Of a DNA stretch of 64,000 nucleotides, positions 1-8,674 are shown one piece after another. A program made the translations under genes and the position numbers. The stretch's first letter is position 1. Each line of letters opens with the position of its first letter. The DNA is from JBKCUI01 sp052161605 (lineage in GTDB: Bacteria; Planctomycetota; Planctomycetia; Pirellulales; Pirellulaceae): assembly GCA_052161605.1 (NCBI GenBank), contig CP197409.1, one strand, 5' to 3'. The notes below the pieces were generated by a model. That model saw only the letters and a list, made by a program, of their open reading frames with translations. It did no database searches and had not been told where the DNA came from.

Positions 1-1507
1 TGCGCCGCCTGACGTTACCCTCGTTGTCATACAGATAGCTATAAGTCCCATCGGACTGCAAGCGGTTGTGGGTACCGGTGGCCGATTGAGATTGACCGCT
101 CGAACCCAGGCGATTGCCGGTGGCATCCCAAGCATAGCCTTCGTTCAGCGGTAGATAGTCCGGTGTCCCCATGCCAGCGATGGCCGTGGAGGTGGTCGAG
201 GTCAGTTGATGGCGATTATCGTAGCCATAAGAGGTTTCAAAGCGATCACGCTGCGAAGCTAGGCTGGTAAGCCGATTGGCTGTGTCGTAAGTAAAGTAAT
301 AGCCAGCCAGCATGTGAGTGCTGCCCAACGACGAAGGGAGAGTGGACGAGCCGTTCCAGTGCTCGCCTGCAGCGATCTCGACCTTGCCATGAGTGATGCT
401 CTGCAATCTCCCGGCCCCGTCATAACCCATTCTTGAGTGCACTTTCAACTGACTAGCATCGACCCCGGTGGAAGCGTACCGTCGCATGTCGGTGAGCTGC
501 GAAGCCGCGTCGTACTGGAAGCTGGCCGTCTTGGGAGCCACTCCGTTGCTGGCTGGCAGCAGGTTGCCTTGCGCATCCAAGTTACCACGTTGAGTAACGC
601 TCACCAAACGATCCAGACCATCGAACTGGTAGCTATTGATCAAGTCGGTGACTCCACCGCTGACGGTCTGTCCCGAGAGGGTGCCTCGGAAGTTGACCAA
701 CGTCTGCACGCGATTTCCCACCGCATCGTAGTCGCGAACCAGGTTGACGTACGCGGTTGAGCTGACCTCCCGGCGTTGCTGGCGTTCGACTACCGGCTGA
801 TTGCGAGCGTCATAGACGAACTCGAAATTGGTTGCCCAAGTTCCACTATCGGTCAAGCCAGTCAGATTGCCGATGGAATCGAAGCTGTAGTCCAGCGTAC
901 GGCTAGGGGTGGGATTCGACGTGGTCGCCCATTGCTCACTGGTCATCCGGTAAAGATTGTCATAGCTGTACTGGGTCACGCGATTGTTGCGGTCTGTCAG
1001 AGTACGTATGTTTCCGACTGCGTCATAGGAGTAAGTCCGATTGCGAGCCGCTCCACTGGCGATCGGTTTATTTTCGACAACCAATTGGTTCAGCTTGTTG
1101 TAAGTATACAGCGTCTGGTTCCCCAGTCCATCAATCACGCTGGTCAAATTACCGAAGACGTCACGACCGAAGCTGGTGGTGGTGTTACCAGGATCAGTCG
1201 ATGTCAACGGCCGGAACCAGGCGTCGTAGGTATTGACGGTCCAGTGTCCGGTGGCTTCGTTCATGCTGTCGGTATGTTGAAGGACATTTCCGACGGAGTC
1301 GCGGATGAAGCGTTGGTAAGCGGCGGTTTGTGGACCGGCACCATCGGGGTCTGGCGATACGACTCGGCTGACTCGACCGCCGTTGTCATATTCATAGCTG
1401 GTCACCCGTCCCATCGGATCGATGGTCGAGGTAAGCAAGCTGTCGATCGCTCCTCCCGTAAAGTGGGTGGTACCGTTTTTCGGTTTTTCGTTCCTGTAAA
1501 GTGGGTG
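1..1507 (-). CDS. RHS/YD-repeat core fragment (copy A), 5'-truncated, runs off left edge
   Basis: The minus strand is open from an in-frame TAG near 1508 to the window edge and encodes repeated YD motifs (for example YDNGGRV, YNKLNQL, YSYDAVGN, YDAASQLTD), the signature of RHS cores that form the shell of polymorphic toxins. There is no plausible N-terminus: RHS homology begins about position 1447, next to two copies of an 18-bp direct repeat, and the first in-frame ATG (1414) lies inside a YD repeat. The piece therefore looks like a displaced or orphan core. Its toxin tip, if present, lies beyond the left edge. It matches copy B (1987-5004) along its length; 1191-1447 is about 94% identical to 4541-4797 and the rest is more diverged. 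I infer it is silent unless recombination joins it to an expressed 5' end. Confidence 0.75.
1191..1447. repeat. RHS core duplicated segment, copy A
   Basis: This 257-bp segment aligns without gaps to 4541-4797, with about 16 differences by eye. Similarity stops abruptly at the sequence tgtcgat at 1441-1447, where copy A runs into the 18-bp direct repeats. This suggests recent homologous exchange or a duplication endpoint. Confidence 0.85.
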
Positions 1508-1513
1508 GTACCG
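1458..1513. repeat. Direct repeat pair at truncated RHS end
   Basis: The 18-mer GTAAAGTGGGTGGTACCG occurs at 1458-1475 and again at 1496-1513, separated by 20 bp. The pair sits exactly where the RHS core of copy A is cut and just downstream of the DUF4375 gene, so it probably marks a rearrangement junction or an old mobile-element end. Confidence 0.8.
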
Positions 1514-1553
1514 CTATTCTGCCCCATTTTTGATTTTCACTCCGCAAAGCTTC

Positions 1554-1994
1554 TCAGTTTCTACTCAAACCTGTTTTACGAATAAAACCACAAAGCTTCT
1601 CGATCAAAACGTCTTCGCATCCGAAATATATTCCTTCGAGTTCTTCAAGCCGTTGGCATTTCTGCGGTTCCAACTCCCATTCTATTTTATGCCCATCCGA
1701 AACCCTACAGATATCGACTGCCTCACGCAACGCTTGAAAGCATCCATCGGCGTTGATCGTACTAAGCGCGCTCAACGTCTTGACGTAAAACGAATCGCCA
1801 GGGATATCTACTTCCAAGGTATGTGCGAGTCCCATGTTACCGATTAGACCATTAACGTGCCAAACCAGCACTACTACTAACTCGTTCGTCGTCAATTTTG
1901 CCACGTCAATTCGACCGCTCGTCGATTCAAGCAACCGAACAAAAAGATCGTTACAAACTTTTGCCATATCATTGATGTTCTCCGATCTACTCAT
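1554..1994 (-). CDS. DUF4375 (DMP19-like) protein, probable RHS immunity gene
   Basis: A small acidic protein. Starting at the ATG at 1994 it has 146 residues and begins MSRSENIND; the open frame extends upstream into the RHS gene, but that part is only the RHS coding sequence in another frame. The middle part (WHVNGLIGNMG, then FYVKTLSALSTINADG) and the C-terminal stretch ending YFGCEDVLIEKLCGFIRKT fit the pattern of the DUF4375/DMP19 domain, whose members often sit directly after polymorphic toxins. The ATG overlaps the stop of the RHS gene by 8 bases, which suggests translational coupling. I infer that it neutralises the C-terminal tip of the 1987-5004 protein. The family call is from recalled pattern only; another immunity fold is possible. 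Confidence 0.65.
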   Translation of the reverse strand: MSRSENINDMAKVCNDLFVRLLESTSGRIDVAKLTTNELVVVLVWHVNGLIGNMGLAHTLEVDIPGDSFYVKTLSALSTINADGCFQALREAVDICRVSDGHKIEWELEPQKCQRLEELEGIYFGCEDVLIEKLCGFIRKTGLSRN

Positions 1995-4900
1995 TTGGAT
2001 ACTCCGACCAAATGTCATCGATCCATGTTTGATCTTCATCAGTTAAAGTGAAATTGTCTTGCCCGTTGTAATCAACGAAAGGTTCTTCCTCATCTGGTAA
2101 ATCGGGGATAAAGTCGCCAGTGAAAAGTTCGATAACAATCTTGCCACCTCCAACGAACGGGATTGCATCTATCCCAGAGTTCAGCGTTCCATACCCCGGC
2201 CCTTTGCAATAGCCATCAACGCCCCAACCTGCAACTGCAAAGAGTATTCCAACACCGGGAATAGCCTTGGCAATTTTCCCTCCCTTGAGCCCGAGTTTTC
2301 CAGCCTTTGCCAAAGCACCACTCTCTTTCGCTGCCTTAGCAGCAAGCTTGCCTGCTTTGGCAGCCGCATCGGCAGCAGATTGAACGCCCTTGTTGAAGCG
2401 ACGAATTACGTGGCTCGCCGGCAGATCGTCAAGATGTTTAACAAAATCCCGGGCCTGGTCGGCTGTCATCTTCTTTGGATTGATACCTTTTTCCTTTAAA
2501 TATGACTTGAACTCGCTTTCAACTGCACAATTGTAATCATAATGCGAGATGTTCCCGTAGGTCCCAAAATGATGATCTCGATACCAGTTGTTAGTTATCC
2601 GTGCAGACAGCTCATTGAATGCCGCTTTCGCATCAGGTGAAACCGCATTGCGAACGCGTGAATTTACTTTGTGGTGTCCCCAATGCAAACCCGAGGGATC
2701 CGTCCAATTCGTCGGCCCGTTGCCCACATAACGATAAAGATTCGCATCGCCAGCGGCGAAGCCGATGGGGTCTTGGCTGAGCCAACGACCTGTTTGTGGG
2801 TCGTACCAACGGGCTCGGTTGTATTGCAAATTCACATCCGTATCCCAGAATCGGCCTGTGTACCCGAATACCGTGTCCACCGCTGCCGGATCGTTGCTCG
2901 CAATCACTTGTCCCGATGCATTATAGTCCACTTCATGGACCAACCGACCATAACTGTCGAACACTTGATGCTCACGGATCACGCCGTTGTTATCCAGCAA
3001 ATCGCGAATGCTTCCCAAATGGTCTCCCAACGCCCAAAGGGTGTTGCCCGATACGGTCGATTTGGTCGATGCGTTGATCGCCATCCCGGTGTTGTTTCCA
3101 TATTGCTCGTCGGAGAGCAATTGATCGACCGCGTCAGCCCAAAGATAGCGGTTCGCTAATCGTAACGTTTGCCCCGAACCCGCTCCGTCCGAATCGACCC
3201 AACGCATGACCTCTTGGCCCTCGGTCCAGATCGTGACTTCGTAGCGATCCCAAGTCCCATTGCCATCAACATCTACGCGCTTTGCGACACGGTTGTCGAA
3301 CGCATCGTACGTGAACTGGGTTTGTTTCGTGATCGCACCAGAGACGGAGACTCGTTCGACAACCGTGGCTAAACGATTCCGATGGTCCCAGGTGTAATTG
3401 GTTACGGCACCGGTAGCGATGTGGGTTCGCCGGGTCGTGTTCCCCTCGTTGTCGTACAGATAGTTATAAGTCCCATCGGTTTGCAACCGATTATGGCTCC
3501 CATTGCTCGATTGGCTGGTTCCCGTCGACGACAGACGATTGCCTGTGGCATCGTACGAATACGTTTCGTCTGTAGGAATATAGGGAGCTACCATGCCGGT
3601 GATAATGCTGGTACTGGTACCGGTGAGTTGATCGACACGATCATAAGTATAATTCGTTCTCAGATTATCCGCAAAGGAAGAAAACTGGGTCAGCCGATTA
3701 TCGGAATCGTAATCGAACCGGTACGCCGCGACGATTCCCACCGAGGAGGTGTTCGACAATCCATTCCAAACCACGCCGCTGGCCAATTCTTGTTTGGCGT
3801 GGGTGATTCCGGCTAACCGGCCTGCGCCATCAAAATCATTTCTCGTGTGAACTTGCAAGGAATTAGCGAACGGAGAGACCGCGTTGTAGCGGCGAAGATC
3901 AGTGAGTTGCGAGGCGGCGTTGTACTGGAACGTAGCTGTTTTAGCAGCCACGGCGTTGCCCGTTGCGGTTCCCGATTGCGTAGTCTGAACACGTCGATTC
4001 ATGCCATCATACGTATGCGTATTAATAAAATCGTCGATACCACCGGTGACGGTTTGTCCGAAAATCGTCCCGTTGATGTTAGCTCGCAATTGGGTTAAGT
4101 TTCCGACGGAATCGTAGCTGCGGTCAAAGAGAATTGATCGGCTTAGGAGGTAGCTGCTACCGTATTGTCGCTCGGCTTGCAATTGTCCGCGCGTATCGTA
4201 GGCAAATTGAAAATCGAGCGACAGAGCATCAGAATCGAGAATTCCTACCAATCGATCTCCTACGTCATAGGAATAATCAAGGGTCCGTGTGCTCCCCCAG
4301 GCTTCGCTCGTGAGCCGATTTCGGAAGTCGTATTGGAATGTGGTGGTTCGATTGTTCCGATCGGTGTAGCTGCGAAGATTGCCGTTCGCATCGTAGGAGT
4401 AAGTGCGATTGGTTCCCTTTTTCTCGGTTACGAGCTGGTTTAGTTTGTTATAGGTGTAATCGGTGATATTGCTTTTGGCATCGGTAATTCGCGTGACATT
4501 ACCGAAGACATCGTAAACTTTGGTGGTGACGGCGTTCACCGGATCAGTCGATGTCAACGGCCGAAACCAAGCGTCGTAGGTATTGACGGTCCAGTGTCCG
4601 GTGGCTTCGTTGATGCTGTCAGTATGCTGCAGGACGTTGCCGACCGAGTCTCGGATGAAGCGTTGGTATGCGGCGGTTTGTGGACCGGCACCATCGGGGT
4701 CTGGTGATACGACTCGGCTGACTCGACCACCGTTGTCATAATCGTAGCTGGTCACCCGTCCCATCGGGTCGATGGTCGAGGTAAGCAAGCTGTCGATGGA
4801 GTAGGTAAACGAGGTAGTGGGGCGACTCGCCCCCACGGTCGGAGCGGGAGCCTGGTAGGAGAGCAATCTGCCTCGTTCGTCGTACAGAAAATCGGTGGTG

Positions 4901-5004
4901 CGACCGAGTTCGTCGGTCGTGGACTTGAGTCGACCGTCCATCCAGTAGTCCCAGGTTTGCGTGCTGGTCGCAGTACCGGAAACGCGGGTTGTTCGCCCCA
5001 GCAT
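1987..5004 (-). CDS. RHS-repeat protein with variable C-terminal tip (copy B), 5'-truncated
   Basis: From the first ATG the product has 1005 residues. Residues 1-768 are YD repeats ending in the RHS boundary region (DPIGFAAGDANLYRYVGN, then DPSG at 769-772). The remaining ~233 residues are a unique tip: a His-rich part (HWGHHKV, RDHHFGTYGN), an Ala/Lys-rich helix, a Gly-rich hydrophobic stretch (IPGVGILFAVAGWGVDG) and an acidic tail. RHS shells encapsulate a C-terminal effector; this tip is not one I can assign, although the histidines would suit a nuclease. The frame stays open upstream to a TAG near 5130 and still reads as RHS sequence (GWYNSTVLQGWSTL), so no signal peptide or N-terminal plug is present. 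The gene is a 5'-truncated cassette, with its immunity-like gene overlapping the 3' end. Confidence 0.8.
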   Translation of the reverse strand: MLGRTTRVSGTATSTQTWDYWMDGRLKSTTDELGRTTDFLYDERGRLLSYQAPAPTVGASRPTTSFTYSIDSLLTSTIDPMGRVTSYDYDNGGRVSRVVSPDPDGAGPQTAAYQRFIRDSVGNVLQHTDSINEATGHWTVNTYDAWFRPLTSTDPVNAVTTKVYDVFGNVTRITDAKSNITDYTYNKLNQLVTEKKGTNRTYSYDANGNLRSYTDRNNRTTTFQYDFRNRLTSEAWGSTRTLDYSYDVGDRLVGILDSDALSLDFQFAYDTRGQLQAERQYGSSYLLSRSILFDRSYDSVGNLTQLRANINGTIFGQTVTGGIDDFINTHTYDGMNRRVQTTQSGTATGNAVAAKTATFQYNAASQLTDLRRYNAVSPFANSLQVHTRNDFDGAGRLAGITHAKQELASGVVWNGLSNTSSVGIVAAYRFDYDSDNRLTQFSSFADNLRTNYTYDRVDQLTGTSTSIITGMVAPYIPTDETYSYDATGNRLSSTGTSQSSNGSHNRLQTDGTYNYLYDNEGNTTRRTHIATGAVTNYTWDHRNRLATVVERVSVSGAITKQTQFTYDAFDNRVAKRVDVDGNGTWDRYEVTIWTEGQEVMRWVDSDGAGSGQTLRLANRYLWADAVDQLLSDEQYGNNTGMAINASTKSTVSGNTLWALGDHLGSIRDLLDNNGVIREHQVFDSYGRLVHEVDYNASGQVIASNDPAAVDTVFGYTGRFWDTDVNLQYNRARWYDPQTGRWLSQDPIGFAAGDANLYRYVGNGPTNWTDPSGLHWGHHKVNSRVRNAVSPDAKAAFNELSARITNNWYRDHHFGTYGNISHYDYNCAVESEFKSYLKEKGINPKKMTADQARDFVKHLDDLPASHVIRRFNKGVQSAADAAAKAGKLAAKAAKESGALAKAGKLGLKGGKIAKAIPGVGILFAVAGWGVDGYCKGPGYGTLNSGIDAIPFVGGGKIVIELFTGDFIPDLPDEEEPFVDYNGQDNFTLTDEDQTWIDDIWSEYPNE
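4541..4797. repeat. RHS core duplicated segment, copy B
   Basis: Partner of 1191-1447 (same orientation, no gaps, about 94% identical by eye). It lies inside the RHS coding sequence of copy B. Confidence 0.85.
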
Positions 5005-5275
5005 ATCACTCTCTGCGAGGATCGTGTTTCCGAGCGGGTTAGTGCTCAGGGTGGACCAGCCTTGCAGAACCGTCGAATTGTACCAGCCATGATGATATGC
5101 AAGAAGGTGGTCGGCGGTTAATCGGGACTACTTCTTTCAGTAACAAATGCCCTTGCGAAGCTCGATAACGGAGGAATACAGGAATCGCGGACCTTGAGAA
5201 CAGACCCCTTCCCCACTATTGTCGAAATGCCAGAAGAAAATCACGGAAGTATGGGCATTATGCGATCCACTTACG

Positions 5276-5292
5276 TTGCCGCAACGCGGCAA
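5276..5292. repeat. Perfect hairpin next to transposase remnant
   Basis: TTGCCGC at 5276-5282 and GCGGCAA at 5286-5292 form a 7-bp stem with an AAC loop. It abuts the end of a Y1-transposase-like remnant, an arrangement reminiscent of REP hairpins and their RAYT transposases. It could also be chance. Confidence 0.5.
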
Positions 5293-5302
5293 GCTAGCTC
5301 AG

Positions 5303-5446
5303 TATCCATGCCTTGCGATGGTCGAAGTTCTTACCAGTAATCGGATCGTCTCCCAGTAGGAAGTGTCTTCTGACGGTTCGATTGATGCAATATGCGATCG
5401 CGACCTCGTCAGGCGCAAAGATCTCCGCCCGTGAAATGCGAGCCAC
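5303..5446 (-). pseudogene. N-terminal remnant of IS200-like (Y1/RAYT-type) transposase
   Basis: About 48 codons, from a GTG at 5446 (VARISRAEIF) to DHRKAWI near 5303, followed at once by a stop. The motifs ISRAEIFAPDEVAIA, NRTVRRHFLLGDDP and TGKNFDHRKAWI match, from memory, the start of a common planctomycete family annotated as IS200-like transposase domain proteins, which normally run to about 300 residues. The catalytic HUH and tyrosine parts are missing, so this is a dead fragment. Apart from this remnant and the adjacent hairpin, 5131-5573 holds no recognisable gene. Confidence 0.6.
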
Positions 5447-5573
5447 AAGAACCTCCGATGAGATCGCGAATAAGCCGGAAACAAACCAAATAGCTTTTGT
5501 AGCAAGCAATCCTAAGTAAATCCGGAAATCCTGTAAATATTCTGTGTCCCGCGAGATCTCCTGAGCAAAGAGA

Positions 5574-5966
5574 TTAAGAAGCCTCGCATTGTGATGCTCT
5601 TAATTGAACTCGCCGCGGTGCGTTCATGTTCAGCAACCTGACAGTCGCCCGGCCTTTGGGAGTCTTGCCAAGCACTGTACAATGTATAATTTCGAAGTGA
5701 TCGTCCCAGTTGTCACGACGAGGATGAAACAAAGTGACGATGGAGATAGAGAAAGGATCAATACTCGAAAGATTCGGTCCCTTGTACGCGTTGCAGCGAT
5801 CGCATGCTAGTGCCAAGTTGTCCAGAGAGTCGTCAGAGTAATGCTGCCTTGCAACGATATGTTCGGCGTGAAAGGGAATAAAGGGGGTCGCCAACTCGGA
5901 GAGGTGACAGTATTCACACCGACTCCCCGCATGTTGCCTAACTTGATTTCGCGTCGCAGTGTCCAT
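5574..5966 (-). CDS. HNH endonuclease
   Basis: A 130-residue protein with a clear HNH/zinc-binding core: C17-E-Y-C20, the HAEHI motif at 33-37 and the LACDRCN motif at 53-59 followed by KG, giving CxxC...H-x-x-H...N...CxxCN. This is the ββα-metal nuclease fold, expected to cut DNA with a divalent metal. Small stand-alone HNH proteins of this size are common in planctomycetes and cyanobacteria; their targets are mostly unknown. It lies five bases downstream of the small ORF at 5972-6241 in the same orientation, so the two probably form an operon. There are no flanking intron or phage terminase genes, so a role in homing or packaging is not indicated. Confidence 0.85.
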   Translation of the reverse strand: MDTATRNQVRQHAGSRCEYCHLSELATPFIPFHAEHIVARQHYSDDSLDNLALACDRCNAYKGPNLSSIDPFSISIVTLFHPRRDNWDDHFEIIHCTVLGKTPKGRATVRLLNMNAPRRVQLRASQCEAS

Positions 5967-5971
5967 TTCGG

Positions 5972-6241
5972 CTATTGGTTAGCTGAAAGAACAGACTTAG
6001 CCTTGGCCTGAAGTAGCGAAATAATATCGATAGCTTCAACGATCTCGCGGTATTCTTGGTCCTCCGACTCGGTTAATTGGCCTGCATTCGCTTTGCTGCG
6101 TAACTCGTCGATGCGGACAATAAATTCTTCATCTGCTCGCAGTTCAAGTAACTTGCGAGCGAAATCGGGTGGCATTTGATCAGTTACCGTTTGAAGCATC
6201 TTGTCGAGGATTGTAGTAACCATGCTCTCAGTATACTCCAT
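5972..6241 (-). CDS. Small hypothetical protein paired with HNH nuclease
   Basis: A charged, largely helical protein of 89 residues (83 if translation starts at the second ATG, MVTTILDKM). It contains a middle region with ADEEFIVRIDELRSKANAG and TESEDQEYREIVEAIDI, a pattern seen in short proteins encoded just before HNH nucleases in several bacteria. No DNA-binding motif is obvious. Its tight spacing to the nuclease gene suggests joint expression; a regulatory or antitoxin-like role is possible but is inference from position only. Confidence 0.65.
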   Translation of the reverse strand: MEYTESMVTTILDKMLQTVTDQMPPDFARKLLELRADEEFIVRIDELRSKANAGQLTESEDQEYREIVEAIDIISLLQAKAKSVLSANQ

Positions 6242-6538
6242 GCTATTGAGCGGATCCAGTTACTCCCTATTAATCTCACGGATCGGCTCCGTCCTGTAAT
6301 GGATCGCATAACTCCGCGATCTCTGCACGTCCGCGTTTCTATCAGTTTTTCCCGCGAGAGATGAGAGTGACGCAAGAGTTGTGTGGAAAATCGTTGCTCA
6401 TTAATACTCTTGCGTTTCTCTTATCTCTGGCGGTGTGGAAATCTTTATCGCGGACAGAATGGGGACGCAGGAAAGCGCTAGGATAAACCGGAGGCGTGGT
6501 CGGCATCGAAACTGTGTGTGTCCCCAAAATGTTGCGTC

Positions 6539-6567
6539 CAGGTTCGGCGGCGAAGCCGCAGAACCTG
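6539..6567. repeat. Long hairpin
   Basis: CAGGTTC (6539-6545) pairs with GAACCTG (6561-6567); inside, GCGGC (6547-6551) pairs with GCCGC (6555-6559) around a GAA loop, leaving one G/A mismatch. There is no T-run beside it, so it looks more like an interspersed repeat element than a terminator. Confidence 0.65.
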
Positions 6568-6616
6568 AATGAGGGGGGCGTTGGGCGAGTCATTAATTAG
6601 CGAGAAACGTGACGCT

Positions 6617-6635
6617 CCGCAGGGCAAGCCTGCGG
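6617..6635. repeat. Hairpin CCGCAGG-GCAAG-CCTGCGG
   Basis: A perfect 7-bp stem with a 5-nt loop, about 100 bp beyond the stop codon of the minus-strand gene at 6737-8674. It may help end that transcript, but no T-tract follows. Confidence 0.6.
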
Positions 6636-6736
6636 CATCTTTCCTCTCTCCCACGACCGGAATTAAGATCAAAGCCTTAAATTGTAAAGGCCGGTTCGGT
6701 AATCGACGGACGCAATGACGAAATCTCGGGGTGGTG

Positions 6737-8674
6737 TCAATCGGTGTTCAAGCATCCGGCTTCACGGAACTTTTCCTCATCCACAAGTTCATGAAGCTTC
6801 TTGAAGTCATCGAGAACCTTTGGGTCAAAGAGCGAGCCATTCAAAGGCTCGTTAACTGACCTCCAAAGAATCGACCAAGTGCTCATTTTTGTCTTCTGAG
6901 TCTCGACGTTCAATTTCTCCAGAACGATCCGACTCGGCAAAAAAATCCCATCCTTTTCGATCCAACTAATCGATTGATCGAATGGAATAACACCATCTTT
7001 TGTTCGGGCGTACATTCGCTTCATCAATAATGTGGAGGAGTCAAAAACACGAACCAGAGTAGAAGACGGCTGAAGTGTACTGATTTGAATACCGTCACTC
7101 AACCTTACAACCTTTGCGTTATCAGAAGAACGCCGCGTCGCCACCTCAAGTACCTTCCCGAACTCCTCGAAGTTCATTTCAAATCCTAAAGGAAAAGGTT
7201 GTATACCACAGAATCGAATGTCGGGTACAAAGGATTTGGAATGGGCAAGTACCATTTTAAGATCGATGGCAAGCAACGGTTGGCTTCGGCCAGGTATCTT
7301 CGCTACCCTAGCGACATCCTTAGATTTCGCGATTAACTCCAGTTGGGAGCCAGCGTCAGGCTTCTCGGAACTTTCTTTCTTCACAAGCAAAAAGATTTGC
7401 TTTTCATCCCAGTCCACTGCAAACCGAATCGTGTTATCAACAGCTTCAACTGACTGTCCATCATCGGCAGGAACAAATGACGACTCCTTGATTAAAACGT
7501 CATACTTCCTCCAAGCGCTACTGTTGGCATGTGCGATCTCTGCCTGCTCTTGCGGGAACAGTGAATCATCGTTAGGAAGTGTACTGGGCTCGGAGAGCGG
7601 TATGCAGCACGCTGCGGTACTGACCTCGCCGATTCCTCCATCCCAGGCAATCTGCCATTGGAGATCATCTGACAAAGCGAACTTAGGCTTTCCTTGGTTA
7701 AACAAATCGGATTCTTTTACAGTCAAGCTAACTCTCGCTACCCCCCTACCTATCGTTTCAACCGTTGTCGCAACAGGGAGTTCGTTCCATTTGCAAGCAA
7801 CAGACAAATTCGGCATCACCGGATCTGAGGATAGGGATTCCTTGTCTACTCGAACCATCGCTGTCGCTTTCCAGTCGTTCCCCTCTTTTGAAAACTGGAC
7901 AAGACTTGGTATCACGGCAACTTTCTGTACCCTTCCGACGCGGACGACAATTTCGTCCGTCCCCTCGTTGGCAGTGTTTTTGATCCGAAACTGACCATTA
8001 AGCGACGTCCCGTTCATGAGCGATAAATCAATCTTCGTACTCATGAACGGTTTGCCGTCTTTGACTTTGACACTCACCTTTGCATCAGCAAAGTCACCTA
8101 ACCCTACAACTGATACAGATCGAACGTCCACTGGAGCGGTAACGATAACAGGAACATCAAGATCTATTTCACTTTGCCCCTCACGAACTGACTTGACAAC
8201 GAATTGCTCTTCAAAGCAACATAACCCCCCAAGCTTGTATGCGATGTCGATTGGAAACATATCCCCATTCTCACCCACGAGCACAATCTGCTGACCATGT
8301 GTTTCACGACGGTTTACCAGAGGAACATTTAATGTTGCCATCAAATCGATACTTTGATTAGCGCCAATGTTCTTTTCTGTTGTGCGAATATCTACACAAT
8401 TACAACTTGCCCTTGCATCCTTGATAACGAAATCCTTATCCGTGGAATTTTGAACCTCAACAACAAACTCCGCCTTGGTTCCGACGGTCAGTTCACCTAA
8501 GTCAATTGGCATGCGTACCGTAGGCAGATTCCCCGAGAAAATCGCGACACCAGCAACCGGTAGCACTCTTGGGTTCTTATCATCGGGTGAAGCACTTTGA
8601 GCCAAACAATTGCTGATCAAAAGGCAGACGAGAAATTGAGCAACGATGGCTAGCTTGTAGACGCGCTTACGCAT
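6737..8674 (-). CDS. Secreted DUF1573-like protein
   Basis: I chose the ATG at 8674 because it begins a clean signal peptide (MRKRVYKLAIVAQFLVCLLI, then SNCLAQSA), giving 645 residues; the longer frame to 8773 adds a non-hydrophobic leader. After the signal, the N-terminal part (IDLGELTVGTKAEFVVEVQN, later ASCNCVDI) follows the DUF1573 pattern: an immunoglobulin-like β-sandwich with a conserved Cys-x-Cys, common in secreted proteins of planctomycetes and Bacteroidetes. The remainder is β-rich and unrecognised. Probably periplasmic or surface exposed; specific role unknown. It stands alone, with hairpins downstream and a long G-run upstream. Confidence 0.75.
   Translation of the reverse strand: MRKRVYKLAIVAQFLVCLLISNCLAQSASPDDKNPRVLPVAGVAIFSGNLPTVRMPIDLGELTVGTKAEFVVEVQNSTDKDFVIKDARASCNCVDIRTTEKNIGANQSIDLMATLNVPLVNRRETHGQQIVLVGENGDMFPIDIAYKLGGLCCFEEQFVVKSVREGQSEIDLDVPVIVTAPVDVRSVSVVGLGDFADAKVSVKVKDGKPFMSTKIDLSLMNGTSLNGQFRIKNTANEGTDEIVVRVGRVQKVAVIPSLVQFSKEGNDWKATAMVRVDKESLSSDPVMPNLSVACKWNELPVATTVETIGRGVARVSLTVKESDLFNQGKPKFALSDDLQWQIAWDGGIGEVSTAACCIPLSEPSTLPNDDSLFPQEQAEIAHANSSAWRKYDVLIKESSFVPADDGQSVEAVDNTIRFAVDWDEKQIFLLVKKESSEKPDAGSQLELIAKSKDVARVAKIPGRSQPLLAIDLKMVLAHSKSFVPDIRFCGIQPFPLGFEMNFEEFGKVLEVATRRSSDNAKVVRLSDGIQISTLQPSSTLVRVFDSSTLLMKRMYARTKDGVIPFDQSISWIEKDGIFLPSRIVLEKLNVETQKTKMSTWSILWRSVNEPLNGSLFDPKVLDDFKKLHELVDEEKFREAGCLNTD

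Larger units (their letters stand above)
6242..6736. other. Gene-free stretch with two strong hairpins
   Basis: No convincing coding frame was found in about 500 bp. The two hairpins listed separately (6539-6567 and 6617-6635) are the only structured elements seen. Short open frames here have no recognisable motif. Confidence 0.6.

Noticed and set aside
776..1585. Long plus-strand open frame opposite RHS copy A
   Set aside because: The minus strand encodes recognisable RHS repeats across it; the plus-strand translation has no known motifs and is a codon-bias shadow.
7218..7994. 258-codon plus-strand frame inside the DUF1573-like gene
   Set aside because: No motif and no Shine-Dalgarno site; the minus strand has a clear signal peptide and family domain.
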